From: Prevotella sp902465605
Lineage (GTDB): Bacteria; Bacteroidota; Bacteroidia; Bacteroidales; Bacteroidaceae
Assembly: GCA_902465605.1 (NCBI GenBank)
Contig: CABQNT010000006.1
Coordinates: forward strand, 1-64,000
Length of the DNA stretch: 64,000 nt
Direction of reading: 5' to 3'
How positions within the stretch are numbered: the first letter of the stretch is position 1; each line of letters opens with the position of its first letter. Below are positions 56,763-64,000 of the stretch, piece after piece. The notes below the pieces were generated by a model. It did not search any database, was not told the origin of the DNA, and saw only the letters and a list, made by a program, of their open reading frames with translations. The position numbers and the translations under genes are program-made.

Positions 56763-59700
56763 TTAAAGTTGATAACTTACCGTCAGGGACAGATTTATCC
56801 CCTTGTTGATGCGGCTGATGACCCAGTCGCCGGGATTGTAGTCCATGCCCAAATCGGTAGTGGGTTGCGGATTTTCATAATTTCCGTTAACGTATGTTCC
56901 TTTACAGTTTCTGTAAATGATGTAGTCCTCATGGAGCAGATCGCTCGCATTGAACTTTACTTCAAGCCGCTCTTTCAGGAACTTGGCGGCGAGCTGTAGG
57001 TCGAGTACGTTACGGGGATTCTCATAAAGGTCAAATCCTGCATTTTCTGCGGAGAGAACCAGTTTGCGCCCCGTGCGCCCATAGTTGACTGTAGCGCTAA
57101 ACTTCTTACCGAAGTAGCCCAACCCCGCGTTCACGGTGTAGGGCGACATTCCCATTAATGGGCGTCTGCGATTCTTATAACTGTTCTGTATGCTCTCATC
57201 GTAGTTGAGTTTCACTGTACCATCGATAATCGAGAAGTTGCCCGTGAACCAAAGGTCACGGAGGAAGGAGCCAGGCAGCAGGAATCCTAACGACTTGCGC
57301 ACGTTCAGCTCGATGCCCTTGGCGGTGGCTTCGGGCAGATTGGCATGAATCTCGTCGTAGTTGTGACCGTCCTGTCTTAGCCAGGTATAGACCTCTGCCG
57401 GATCCTTGAACTTCTTGTGGAATAGGCTCAATGAGACCACCTCGCCCAGGGATGGGTACCACTCGAAGCGCAGGTCCCAGTTGGTGATTTTGGACTGCTT
57501 GACGTAATCTCCAAATTTTGTATAGGTAATCATGCGGTCTTCCACTCTATAGTATGGGGTGAACGTGAGTTCACGGAACTCAGGGCGGGCAAGGGTCTTG
57601 CTGAAGGCCAGGCGGGCGTTGAGCGTGGGCGTGATGTTATAGACCAAGGTGGCAGCGGGCAGCCAGTCGGTGTTTTTAATGGAAATAGTAGTGTCGTTCC
57701 AGTTAACACTCGTAGAAGTCAGGATGGCTGTTCTCGTGGTGGTGCTTGTTTGGGCATCCTCCATACGCACGCCAGCGGTGAGGTGGAGACGGTTGAAGAA
57801 AGTGAAATCGCCCATCAGGTAGGCGGCATGCACGTCCTGGCTGCCCTCGTAATAGTCAGCGTATGAACCATTGATGCCGGCCGGCGAATATACCGCAAAG
57901 CCCTGTTCGAACCATTTGGGATTGAAGGCATCGTTGAGGGGTAAGCCATTATCCGGTAATTGGCCGGTAGGGCTTGTCATGTGGGGCTTGATGTACTGCT
58001 GGAAAAAGTCGGACCGGCGAAAGGTACCCATGTAGCCAGCCTTGACACGCTGCTTGTTGCCTGCCACCTCGAAAGGATGCTCCACGTTGCCACCTACGGT
58101 CTTCTTACTTTCGTTCAGGTCGGAATACATCAGATGCCCCCCTCCAATATCAGATGCCATAAAGCTACCACTTTCGGGTCCCCAGCCAAAGATATTCGTC
58201 GTATAGCGGTCACCTACCATATTCGCTTCGACCAATGCAGTGTTGGGGTTGGTGCGGTTCACCTTGTTGTAGGAGGCATTCCAGGTGAGGATGAGCTGAT
58301 CCTCCCAGAACTTGTGCTCGCCGTCCATCTGTGTCTGGAACATCCACGTGCGCAGCGGGTTGCTGTAGAGCTCTCTGGTCCACCATGCGGTGTAATCGGT
58401 GACGATAAAGCGGTCGGTGGTGGTGTGGGTGAAGCGGTTGTTGAAGAGATTGCGCCACGTAATTTTGTGGTTGCGCGCCTGCCAGCCCATGTTGAGTACG
58501 GCACCAGTGGCAGTGACGAAGTTATAGGCTCGGTTGGTGCGAAAGAGAGAGTCGGCACTGATCATACGTGCCTCCTTGATGTTGTGGATGGTCTGTTCGT
58601 TGCGGTAGGTCAGGGCGAGCACAGCGCCGAGCTTGTGGCCGTTGTGCAGGGTGATGGGAATGCCTGCCGTGAGCGAGTAGGTCTGCAGCGGCAAGGCCTT
58701 GTACTTGAAAAACTGGATGGGGTTGCGCTGTGCGGCGTTCTTGCAGTACACGTCAGCTGCCTCGGCGGAATGGTCCTCGGTGGCCCACTTGCGATCCTTG
58801 ATATTGCCGAAGAGATAGTCGGAGGCGTAGTTGATGCCCGTCTCCATGGTTTTGCCGGTGGAAATGGTATTGATACCCGTGCCGATGCTCACGTTGAGAA
58901 ACTTCTTGGTGGGCACGGACAGCGTGTTGACCTCCACCAATCCGCCCGTGAACTCGGCGGGCAAGTCGGGGGTGAAGGTTTTTGCGATGGTCACCTTGTC
59001 CACCAGTCCGGCGGGGATGACATCGAAAGAGAAGTTGCGCTTGTTGGGCTCAGTGCTGGGCAGGGCGGCCCCGTTGAGCTGCACGTTGTTGTAACGTTCG
59101 CTCATGCCGCGCACCACCACATATTTACCCTTGTCGATGGTGACACCCGAGACGCGGCCCAAGACCTGCGCCACGTTGTTGTCGGGGGTCTTGCGAATAA
59201 GGTCGGCACTGATGCCGTCGCTCATGGCCATGCGGTTCTTCTGCTGGGCGAGCAAGGCATTGGTAGTGGCATTGCCGTAGGACGCCGTGACGGTGACGCC
59301 CTGCAGCTCATTGGTGGCCTCCTGCAGGATGAAGTCGAGCGGCGTGGACTTGCCGCCGCGCACCTTGACATCGGAGATGCGCATCTTTTGAAAGGAGATG
59401 CACGAGGCCTCGACGGTGAACGAGCGGCTGGGCAGACCGGTGATGGCGTAGTGCCCTTTGATATCGGTGACGCCTCCCTTGCCGCTCATGCCCACCACCA
59501 TGACGGTGGCGCCGATGACGGGGAATCCCTCCTTGTCGAGCACCGTTCCCGCAATGGTGCCACGCCCTGTAGTAGCAGAAGCCTGTCTCTGAGCGGTTGG
59601 TGTGAGCTGTGGCTTGTTGGCATCTTTATAGACTACGTACGACTTGGCTCCTGCACCTTTCCTGTAGCTGTAAGGTGTGGCGGCGAGTGCATTGGCGAGA

Positions 59701-60005
59701 TCGTTCTCTACACTAACTTTTTGCGAGGCCTTCACGGTGATGGTAGCCATGTTGGACGAGTCGTAGTTGATGTCTACACCGTATTGCTGGTGTATTCTCT
59801 TGAGTCGGCTGCTGAGTTTTTCCTTCGGATAGTCGGCTGTCGCCACTGAGCTTTTGACTGTTGCTGTGGGGGTGTTTGCTGTTGTGCCCATACTACTGGC
59901 AGATGTCGCATTGGCGCGTAATGACGGCCATACGACCAGACCTCCTACCAGCAGCAGAAACCCTGCGATAAAGGATTGGGGAAAGGTGTAATTCCTTTTT
60001 TTCAT
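56763..60005 (-). CDS. TonB-dependent receptor with STN domain
   Basis: A 1080-residue outer-membrane receptor. After a signal sequence come an STN signalling domain (about residues 60-130: YPKEKLSSRLKRIHQQYGVD ... YRKGAGAKSYVVYKD), a carboxypeptidase-like regulatory domain (about 145-235), a plug (LIRKTPDNNVAQVLGRVSGV, RGMSERYNNVQLNGAALPST) and a 22-strand barrel ending LSLTVSYQL. STN receptors signal to a FecR anti-sigma factor, and the fecR gene lies 86 bases upstream. The ATG at 60005 (MKKRNYTFPQSF) was chosen over 60161, which would overlap fecR. It probably imports phosphate or a phospho-compound, judging from the PstS-like gene; inferred. Confidence 0.9.
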   Translation of the reverse strand: MKKRNYTFPQSFIAGFLLLVGGLVVWPSLRANATSASSMGTTANTPTATVKSSVATADYPKEKLSSRLKRIHQQYGVDINYDSSNMATITVKASQKVSVENDLANALAATPYSYRKGAGAKSYVVYKDANKPQLTPTAQRQASATTGRGTIAGTVLDKEGFPVIGATVMVVGMSGKGGVTDIKGHYAITGLPSRSFTVEASCISFQKMRISDVKVRGGKSTPLDFILQEATNELQGVTVTASYGNATTNALLAQQKNRMAMSDGISADLIRKTPDNNVAQVLGRVSGVTIDKGKYVVVRGMSERYNNVQLNGAALPSTEPNKRNFSFDVIPAGLVDKVTIAKTFTPDLPAEFTGGLVEVNTLSVPTKKFLNVSIGTGINTISTGKTMETGINYASDYLFGNIKDRKWATEDHSAEAADVYCKNAAQRNPIQFFKYKALPLQTYSLTAGIPITLHNGHKLGAVLALTYRNEQTIHNIKEARMISADSLFRTNRAYNFVTATGAVLNMGWQARNHKITWRNLFNNRFTHTTTDRFIVTDYTAWWTRELYSNPLRTWMFQTQMDGEHKFWEDQLILTWNASYNKVNRTNPNTALVEANMVGDRYTTNIFGWGPESGSFMASDIGGGHLMYSDLNESKKTVGGNVEHPFEVAGNKQRVKAGYMGTFRRSDFFQQYIKPHMTSPTGQLPDNGLPLNDAFNPKWFEQGFAVYSPAGINGSYADYYEGSQDVHAAYLMGDFTFFNRLHLTAGVRMEDAQTSTTTRTAILTSTSVNWNDTTISIKNTDWLPAATLVYNITPTLNARLAFSKTLARPEFRELTFTPYYRVEDRMITYTKFGDYVKQSKITNWDLRFEWYPSLGEVVSLSLFHKKFKDPAEVYTWLRQDGHNYDEIHANLPEATAKGIELNVRKSLGFLLPGSFLRDLWFTGNFSIIDGTVKLNYDESIQNSYKNRRRPLMGMSPYTVNAGLGYFGKKFSATVNYGRTGRKLVLSAENAGFDLYENPRNVLDLQLAAKFLKERLEVKFNASDLLHEDYIIYRNCKGTYVNGNYENPQPTTDLGMDYNPGDWVISRINKGINLSLTVSYQL

Positions 60006-60044
60006 TGTTTTGTTTTTGTTTATTGATATTCTTGTTTTGTCGTA

Positions 60045-60066
60045 GGGGCGTGATTCATCACGCTCC
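60045..60066. promoter_or_regulatory. intercistronic hairpin between fecR and receptor gene
   Basis: GGGGCGTGA (60045-60053) pairs with TCACGCTCC (60058-60066), one G-U pair, around TTCA. It lies in the 85-base gap between fecR and the receptor gene and may modulate expression of the receptor. Confidence 0.4.
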
Positions 60067-60090
60067 GCTTTTAATATCGTCTGCATGCCC

Positions 60091-61095
60091 TTACCGAGTT
60101 GAGATGATGATGGCATTGCCCAGGTCGGCATACTGCACATTAAAGATGACGCAGATATCATTCATCACGTTGGTCACGGTGGGACGCGCTGCGGTGGCCG
60201 AATAGTTGATGCGGGCGGAGGCATCGATGGCATTGTCGCGAATGACGATCTCCTTGCCGAAGTGGCGACGTATCTTGTCGCAGAACTGCTGTCGCGTGGC
60301 ATCGGTCAGGCGAAACTCATGACGTTGCCATTCAGTCATGTCGTCCACGTCTACCTGATGTACCGTTGCCCGTGCTGTCCTGGCATCGTAGGCGATTTGG
60401 TCGCCGTGACGATAACGGCCGAAGGAGTGTCCACCGTGGGCTTTCTTCACCTCGACGCATCCGCTGCTCACGGTAATCTCGCTGATAGCCTGCCCAGGAT
60501 GGGCGAGCACATTAAAAGATGTGCCGTGAACTACGGCGTGGAGCTGTCCGGCTTCGACAGTGAACAGGCGGGCAGAATCGGTGGCGACATCGAAGAATGC
60601 TTGCCCACTTAGGGCGACCACACGGGAAGAACGTCCAAAATCGTCGGCGATGGAGAGGGAACTACCAGCCTGGAGATCCACCCGCGTGCCGTCGGGCAGG
60701 GTGATTGTGGTGTCGGTGACACAGTGAGCCAACTGCTGTAGGCGATGCTGCGGAACAGGCTGCAGGTCAAGCCAGGTGAGCATGATGCCTACACCGAAGA
60801 GGATTAGCACCGCTGCTGCAATGCCAAAGAACCTGGGCCTTGCCGTCCGTGGTGAACCCACGATGTTGAAGCCCAGTCGAGCAGACAGTGCCTTTCGGGT
60901 CATGTGCTTGCATTGCTCAATTTGCCAGGCTTTCAGTGGAGAGACCCTTGTCGGGGAATCTTCCGGCATGTCGTCTTCAAGGTCATCTGCCTGGAGAGGG
61001 GTGTCAGAAGACGATGCCATGTACTTATTGTAGAAGTCACAGGCTTCCTTGCCGTACTTCCTCTTTTCCTCGTTCATATACTCATTCATAATCAA
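60091..61095 (-). CDS. FecR-family anti-sigma factor
   Basis: A 334-residue single-pass protein: a cytoplasmic N-terminal part, a membrane helix at about residues 88-110 (FFGIAAAVLILFGVGIMLTW), then a FecR domain (TITLPDGTRVDLQAGSSLSI, GQAFFDVATDSARLFTVEAG) and a C-terminal secretin/TonB-like domain (about 275-334). It relays the signal from the STN domain of the receptor to the ECF sigma factor encoded divergently. ATG at 61095 or 61089 are both possible starts. Position between sigma gene and receptor is the classical arrangement. Confidence 0.9.
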   Translation of the reverse strand: MIMNEYMNEEKRKYGKEACDFYNKYMASSSDTPLQADDLEDDMPEDSPTRVSPLKAWQIEQCKHMTRKALSARLGFNIVGSPRTARPRFFGIAAAVLILFGVGIMLTWLDLQPVPQHRLQQLAHCVTDTTITLPDGTRVDLQAGSSLSIADDFGRSSRVVALSGQAFFDVATDSARLFTVEAGQLHAVVHGTSFNVLAHPGQAISEITVSSGCVEVKKAHGGHSFGRYRHGDQIAYDARTARATVHQVDVDDMTEWQRHEFRLTDATRQQFCDKIRRHFGKEIVIRDNAIDASARINYSATAARPTVTNVMNDICVIFNVQYADLGNAIIISTR

Positions 61096-61387
61096 TCCAT
61101 AATTAGTTTACATCGATCGGAAATCATGATGTTGAGTTCTTAACCGAACTCTGGTTTCATTTTCCATGAAGGGCATTAATGCTCCCGGTGCGCAGGCATG
61201 ACGTCCGAATGGTACTCAAAAATGAGATGCCCCTCTATATATAATACCGAAGAAAAGGGGTGACCTTTACCGCAAATCACGTTACAATCATGTTAAGTTT
61301 TCTCTTATCCTTATTTTAATGGCTTTCCAGAAGAAAGGGCCGCATGAACGCTTCTATTTTTCATAACAGATTATTCATAAAATTGTA

Positions 61388-61418
61388 TTGATATTTTAAT
61401 AATCCCAAACTACCTTTG
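61388..61418 (+). promoter_or_regulatory. promoter of the ECF sigma gene
   Basis: TTG (61388-61390), 20 nt, TACCTTTG (61411-61418) is a full Bacteroidales match. Transcription would start around 61425, so the ATG at 61423 would have no leader; this favours the ATG at 61468. The 61096-61387 part of the intergenic region shows nothing else I can name. Confidence 0.6.
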
Positions 61419-61467
61419 CCGCATGTTAATCTATGAACAGCGATCGATCGTAGGTGAGACAACGGAA

Positions 61468-62079
61468 ATGGATGATCTTGAAGCGCTCCGGATGATTGCA
61501 TCAAGATGTGAAGGGTGGCAGAAGGCTTTTTCCACTCTTTACACACGGTATGAGGATACTCTAATTACCTATTATTGCAGGACGCACGGCAAGGAGGCTG
61601 CCAGCGACATGGCGCAGTCTCTGTGGCTTACCCTCCTGGAAAGAGCAGAAGAATTGACGCACCTCGAATCGTCGGACGGGATTAAGGGTTTCCTGATGAA
61701 CTTAGCCCGCTGTCAGGTCATCGACCTATACCGAAAAGAAGCACTGCAAAAAAAGTACGGTCTGGCATCCTTGGATGATAAAGAGCAACTTAAGGTCGCC
61801 GTGAACAGCATGGAGGATGAGTCGGCGGATGCCTCAGGTGGCATAGCCAGTCGGGAGATTGAATCCATCGTCTCGAAAGTATTGAATAGATACAGGAAAA
61901 GGGAACAAATCGTGTTCCGCAAAATGGCGGAGGGCTGCCCTGCCCGTGAAGTGGGCAGGATGGTAGGCTATACGGAAGCCACTGTCTATAAGAAATATAG
62001 CCTCATGCGCAGGAATATCCGCCTTGCTCTGATTCAAGGTGGCTACATGCTCTTAGCCCTGCTGATGTTTACGGAGTGA
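61468..62079 (+). CDS. ECF-type RNA polymerase sigma factor
   Basis: A 203-residue sigma-70-like regulator starting MDDLEALRMIASRCEGWQKA. Region 2 is seen around residues 20-85 (FSTLYTRYEDTLITYYCRTH ... GFLMNLARCQVIDLYRKEA) and region 4 around residues 125-185 (KREQIVFRKMAEGCPAREVG, RMVGYTEATVYKKYSLMRRN). A hydrophobic segment at the C-terminus (GGYMLLALLMF) may be a membrane anchor or tail. It is divergent from fecR and the receptor genes, which it presumably transcribes after the receptor is engaged. Its last 11 bases overlap the convergent peptidase gene. Confidence 0.85.
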   Translation: MDDLEALRMIASRCEGWQKAFSTLYTRYEDTLITYYCRTHGKEAASDMAQSLWLTLLERAEELTHLESSDGIKGFLMNLARCQVIDLYRKEALQKKYGLASLDDKEQLKVAVNSMEDESADASGGIASREIESIVSKVLNRYRKREQIVFRKMAEGCPAREVGRMVGYTEATVYKKYSLMRRNIRLALIQGGYMLLALLMFTE

Positions 62080-63304
62080 CACGACCGTAAACTTCGCTCC
62101 ACTCCATTTCCTTGAAATAATACTTGTATTCTTTGGTAGCGTTCCATTGTTTCAAAGGGACATAAACACTCAGCCCACAGCAGTGGCTGGGGACGAGCGT
62201 AAGTTGATCAAGGAACTTGTTGGTGGCGGCCTTGTAGAGCACCGCATCGGACAGAGCTTTGTCGAATGCCGAAGTGGCTTGGTCCGCTGACTGACGAACC
62301 ATGTCAGCCAGGTCGAAAAAGACGTGTGGATCATTGTCGCGGTGGTAGGCTTGCAGGGTGCGGGTGTCCATCGTCTCCACGCCGGACAGTCTGTTTCTTA
62401 ACAGGACGTTCACATTCTGGTGGAGGGCATCCATCTTGGACGCATCAACCAAGGTAATCGTGGCAGAGCGCATATTGCTGTATTTCTTTCCCTCATAGTG
62501 GCGATAATAGGTCTTGCAGGCCTGCACCAAAGCATCCTTTCCACCGAACAGAAAAGGCAGCACCTTGGCATAGGGAATGCCCGAAACGTCGTACTGGGCT
62601 TCGGCAAGTACTACCGTGGGCGATCCGATGAGGTACTGACACTTGTGGCGTAGCTGGTAGAATGTCTCGACATTCGCCATTAGACAGGCATCGAACCAAA
62701 TGTAGTCGGCCACGTGGTCGGGCAGCGACTTGGCGAGGGCATCAATCTCCATCAATGGAGAGGTGGTTGCCTCGTTGGGCGTGCCGTCAAGGCCCATATA
62801 TCGGGTGTTGAGATTTTGACGTGAAGGGACGCTGACCTGCATGATATCGTGCGAATAGCCTCCCGGCAGCCAGCCCGTGGCATGTCCCCACAGCACAAGC
62901 CCGAAATGGTCGGCAGGAACAAGCTGCTTAGTCTCACCAATGACACGCACCAGCGTTTCCGCCTTGGCCGAGTTCTCCTCTGGATAGTCTTTAAGGGGTA
63001 TTTCTTCTCCCTGCCTTGAAATGCGGAACAGCCGTGGTGAAGCATCCTGCCGGTCGAGATAGATCACCGTGTTGCCCACGTCCTTGCTTTTCATTCCCTG
63101 CTTGAGCTGACCGACCGCATAATCCACCTGTGAATCCATGGAATTGTCGGCCATCATATAGACCAGTGTCGTGAAAGAAAGGGGGGTGCCGGGCATTGTA
63201 CCGTTCTCCTCAGACGAACAGGCGAGGAGGCATGCGGACAAGAGGAGGAGGTAGGCCAGCCGCCGTACCCCATGGACAAGGGAAAGTTTCTTTGAGCTCT
63301 TCAT
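62069..63304 (-). CDS. C11 (clostripain-type) cysteine peptidase lipoprotein
   Basis: A 411-residue lipoprotein (MKSSKKLSLVHGVRRLAYLL, then LLSACLLACSSEENG; lipobox LLAC). The C11 peptidase motifs are visible: catalytic His in GLVLWGHATGWLPGG (near residue 136) and catalytic Cys in WFDACLMANVETFYQLRH (near residue 209). C11 peptidases cut after basic residues, and several secreted Bacteroidetes members activate other proteins. The ATG at 63304 is used because the -7 box at 63328-63335 would leave the alternative ATG at 63328 without a transcript. It converges on the sigma gene with an 11-base overlap. Confidence 0.85.
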   Translation of the reverse strand: MKSSKKLSLVHGVRRLAYLLLLSACLLACSSEENGTMPGTPLSFTTLVYMMADNSMDSQVDYAVGQLKQGMKSKDVGNTVIYLDRQDASPRLFRISRQGEEIPLKDYPEENSAKAETLVRVIGETKQLVPADHFGLVLWGHATGWLPGGYSHDIMQVSVPSRQNLNTRYMGLDGTPNEATTSPLMEIDALAKSLPDHVADYIWFDACLMANVETFYQLRHKCQYLIGSPTVVLAEAQYDVSGIPYAKVLPFLFGGKDALVQACKTYYRHYEGKKYSNMRSATITLVDASKMDALHQNVNVLLRNRLSGVETMDTRTLQAYHRDNDPHVFFDLADMVRQSADQATSAFDKALSDAVLYKAATNKFLDQLTLVPSHCCGLSVYVPLKQWNATKEYKYYFKEMEWSEVYGRVTP

Positions 63305-63327
63305 GCTTGGATGGTTAATAAATGGCA

Positions 63328-63335
63328 CAAAGATA
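63328..63335 (-). promoter_or_regulatory. -7 box of the C11 peptidase gene
   Basis: The minus strand reads TATCTTTG, an exact -7 match, 24 bases upstream of the ATG at 63304. A TTG lies only 14 bases further upstream, closer than usual, so the -33 element is unclear. It decides the start at 63304 rather than 63328. Confidence 0.5.
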
Positions 63336-63538
63336 GTCAGTAGAAGTTACAAAGACTTTAAAAATAGAATAAAATACAAAAACACTTCTGGAAAAATTCA
63401 GGACGAGCCCTATGGGAGAGTGAAAGCCTCATGGGAAATGTGGCGGTTGACAGTGGATATTGCCGCCGGCGGTGAGGGAACAAGTATGATTCATGAAAAT
63501 GTATTAGAGGGTCACAAAAAGGTAAAAAAGTGACTTCT

Positions 63539-63602
63539 TTCAATTTTCTTTAGAGTTCAGCACCTGAATGAACATCCAGCAAGATTTAATCTTTTATTTC
63601 TT
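63539..63602. repeat. 66-bp dispersed repeat, copy 2
   Basis: Diverged partner of 51880-51945 (TTCAATTTTCTTTAGAGTT ... CCAGCAAGATTTAATCTTTTATTTCTT). The match runs through the end of the glycosyltransferase gene, whose stop is at 63586. Confidence 0.6.
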
Positions 63603-64000
63603 TCTTGTCACGATGCATACCGTGTGCAATGGTTGCGTAAAACCCTAATTTGTAACATTTGTAGATGAAGAGAGAAGGATGGGTACCAAGCAGGTTGGTT
63701 TTCATCTTTGTTTGTGCGGCATGAAAGAGCCACCGAAGGAGTGGGGCCAGTCCCAAAAGACGAAGTTTGTGATAAGCATTCAAAACTTTCGAATAGCCTT
63801 TCAGTTCTTCGTGGTATAAGTTGAGCGTGTACATGGCTTCCTCTGTTTTTGCCAGGAAGCTGATGTTTGATTCAAACTGTTGAAAACCAACAGGATTGTC
63901 AATGTGGTAAATGTTGATGCCGGCTGCCTCCAAAGACCTGCCAAACAGCACGTCTTCATAGCCATAGGTTTGTATTCGGTCATCAAAAGGAAGAGCCTCC
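63586..64000 (-). CDS. glycosyltransferase C-terminal part (cut by window edge)
   Basis: The frame is open to the right edge, so only the last 138 or so residues are present. The edge sequence EALPFDDRIQTYGYEDVLFG contains the YGYEDVLFG block typical of family 2-like glycosyltransferases near the acceptor site. The rest (NIYHIDNPVGFQQFESNISF, then LAKTEEAMYTLNLYHEELKG) is a helical tail. An apparent GTG start at 63951 is not the true start. Function likely in surface polysaccharide synthesis; acceptor unknown. Confidence 0.75.
   Translation of the reverse strand, partial: EALPFDDRIQTYGYEDVLFGRSLEAAGINIYHIDNPVGFQQFESNISFLAKTEEAMYTLNLYHEELKGYSKVLNAYHKLRLLGLAPLLRWLFHAAQTKMKTNLLGTHPSLFIYKCYKLGFYATIAHGMHRDKKEIKD

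Noticed and set aside
57960..59849. A 629-codon open frame on the plus strand
   Set aside because: It lies entirely opposite the TonB-receptor gene, has low-complexity valine/glycine/histidine composition and no recognisable domain; it is a shadow of the receptor's codon use.
60006..60161. Upstream start of the TonB receptor
   Set aside because: It would overlap fecR and place about 50 residues without signal features before an otherwise good signal peptide.

Overview
The window looks like a Bacteroidales chromosome, most likely Prevotella or a close relative (Prevotellaceae). It carries the Bacteroidetes-type Tra conjugation set, -7 boxes of the form TAnnTTTG with a TTG about 19-20 nt upstream in front of several genes, weak or absent Shine-Dalgarno sequences, lipoprotein and exported proteins of Bacteroidetes style, and an ECF sigma / FecR / STN-type TonB receptor locus. 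The species assignment is inference.

Positions 1 to about 51.9 kb belong to an integrative conjugative element (conjugative transposon); its left end lies outside the window. (1) 0.3-16.2 kb, plus strand: ParA-like ATPase, DUF3408 protein, HTH protein, small membrane protein, then TraE, TraF, TraG (VirB4-like ATPase), three envelope proteins at the TraI/H positions, TraJ, TraK, TraL, TraM, TraN, the coupling ATPase (MobC/VirD4-like) and TraX. These build the mating channel. (2) 16.2-30.2 kb, minus strand: a defence cargo island inserted between TraX and the rest of the element. It holds a four-gene type II CBASS operon (CapV patatin phospholipase, CD-NTase, Cap2 E1-E2, Cap3 JAMM protease) preceded by a WYL regulator, an ASCH protein, and a type I restriction-modification system (HsdM, RhuM-like, HsdS, HsdR) with an upstream XRE regulator. 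(3) 30.4-39.9 kb: a DUF4468 secreted protein, an M23/glucosaminidase wall hydrolase, DUF4099/DUF3945 protein, a phosphoribosyltransferase-MutS-I-like fusion, ArdC-like antirestriction protein, TOPRIM primase-like protein, an envelope protein that is a distant paralogue of the TraI-position protein, a triple zinc-ribbon protein and a lipoprotein. (4) 40-51.2 kb: two DUF4143 ATPases, small accessory ORFs embedded in repeats, a HigBA-like toxin-antitoxin pair whose toxin is split by an in-frame stop, a CHC2 primase-helicase, an HTH (excisionase-like) protein and a hypothetical protein. No relaxase and no integrase is visible, so the mobilisation and integration genes must lie beyond the left edge or elsewhere.

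51.2-52.1 kb is non-coding, rich in short repeats, and is the best candidate for the right end of the element. From 52.1 kb the content is ordinary chromosome: a minus-strand cluster (FecR anti-sigma, 1080-residue TonB-dependent receptor, beta-helix lipoprotein, exported carbohydrate-binding-like protein, small lipoprotein, PstS-like phosphate-binding protein) with a divergent ECF sigma factor, then a C11 (clostripain) peptidase lipoprotein and the C-terminal end of a glycosyltransferase cut by the window edge.

The logic of the element is that the Tra proteins move it, ArdC-like and related proteins probably protect it on entry, and the CBASS, restriction and toxin-antitoxin modules protect or stabilise it in the host. 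The most noteworthy observations are the complete WYL-controlled CBASS with a palindrome at its promoter, the three-member paralogous envelope family split between two operons, the PRTase-MutS-I fusion, the nonsense-disrupted HigB, and helically phased AGACAA repeats around 44.4 kb.
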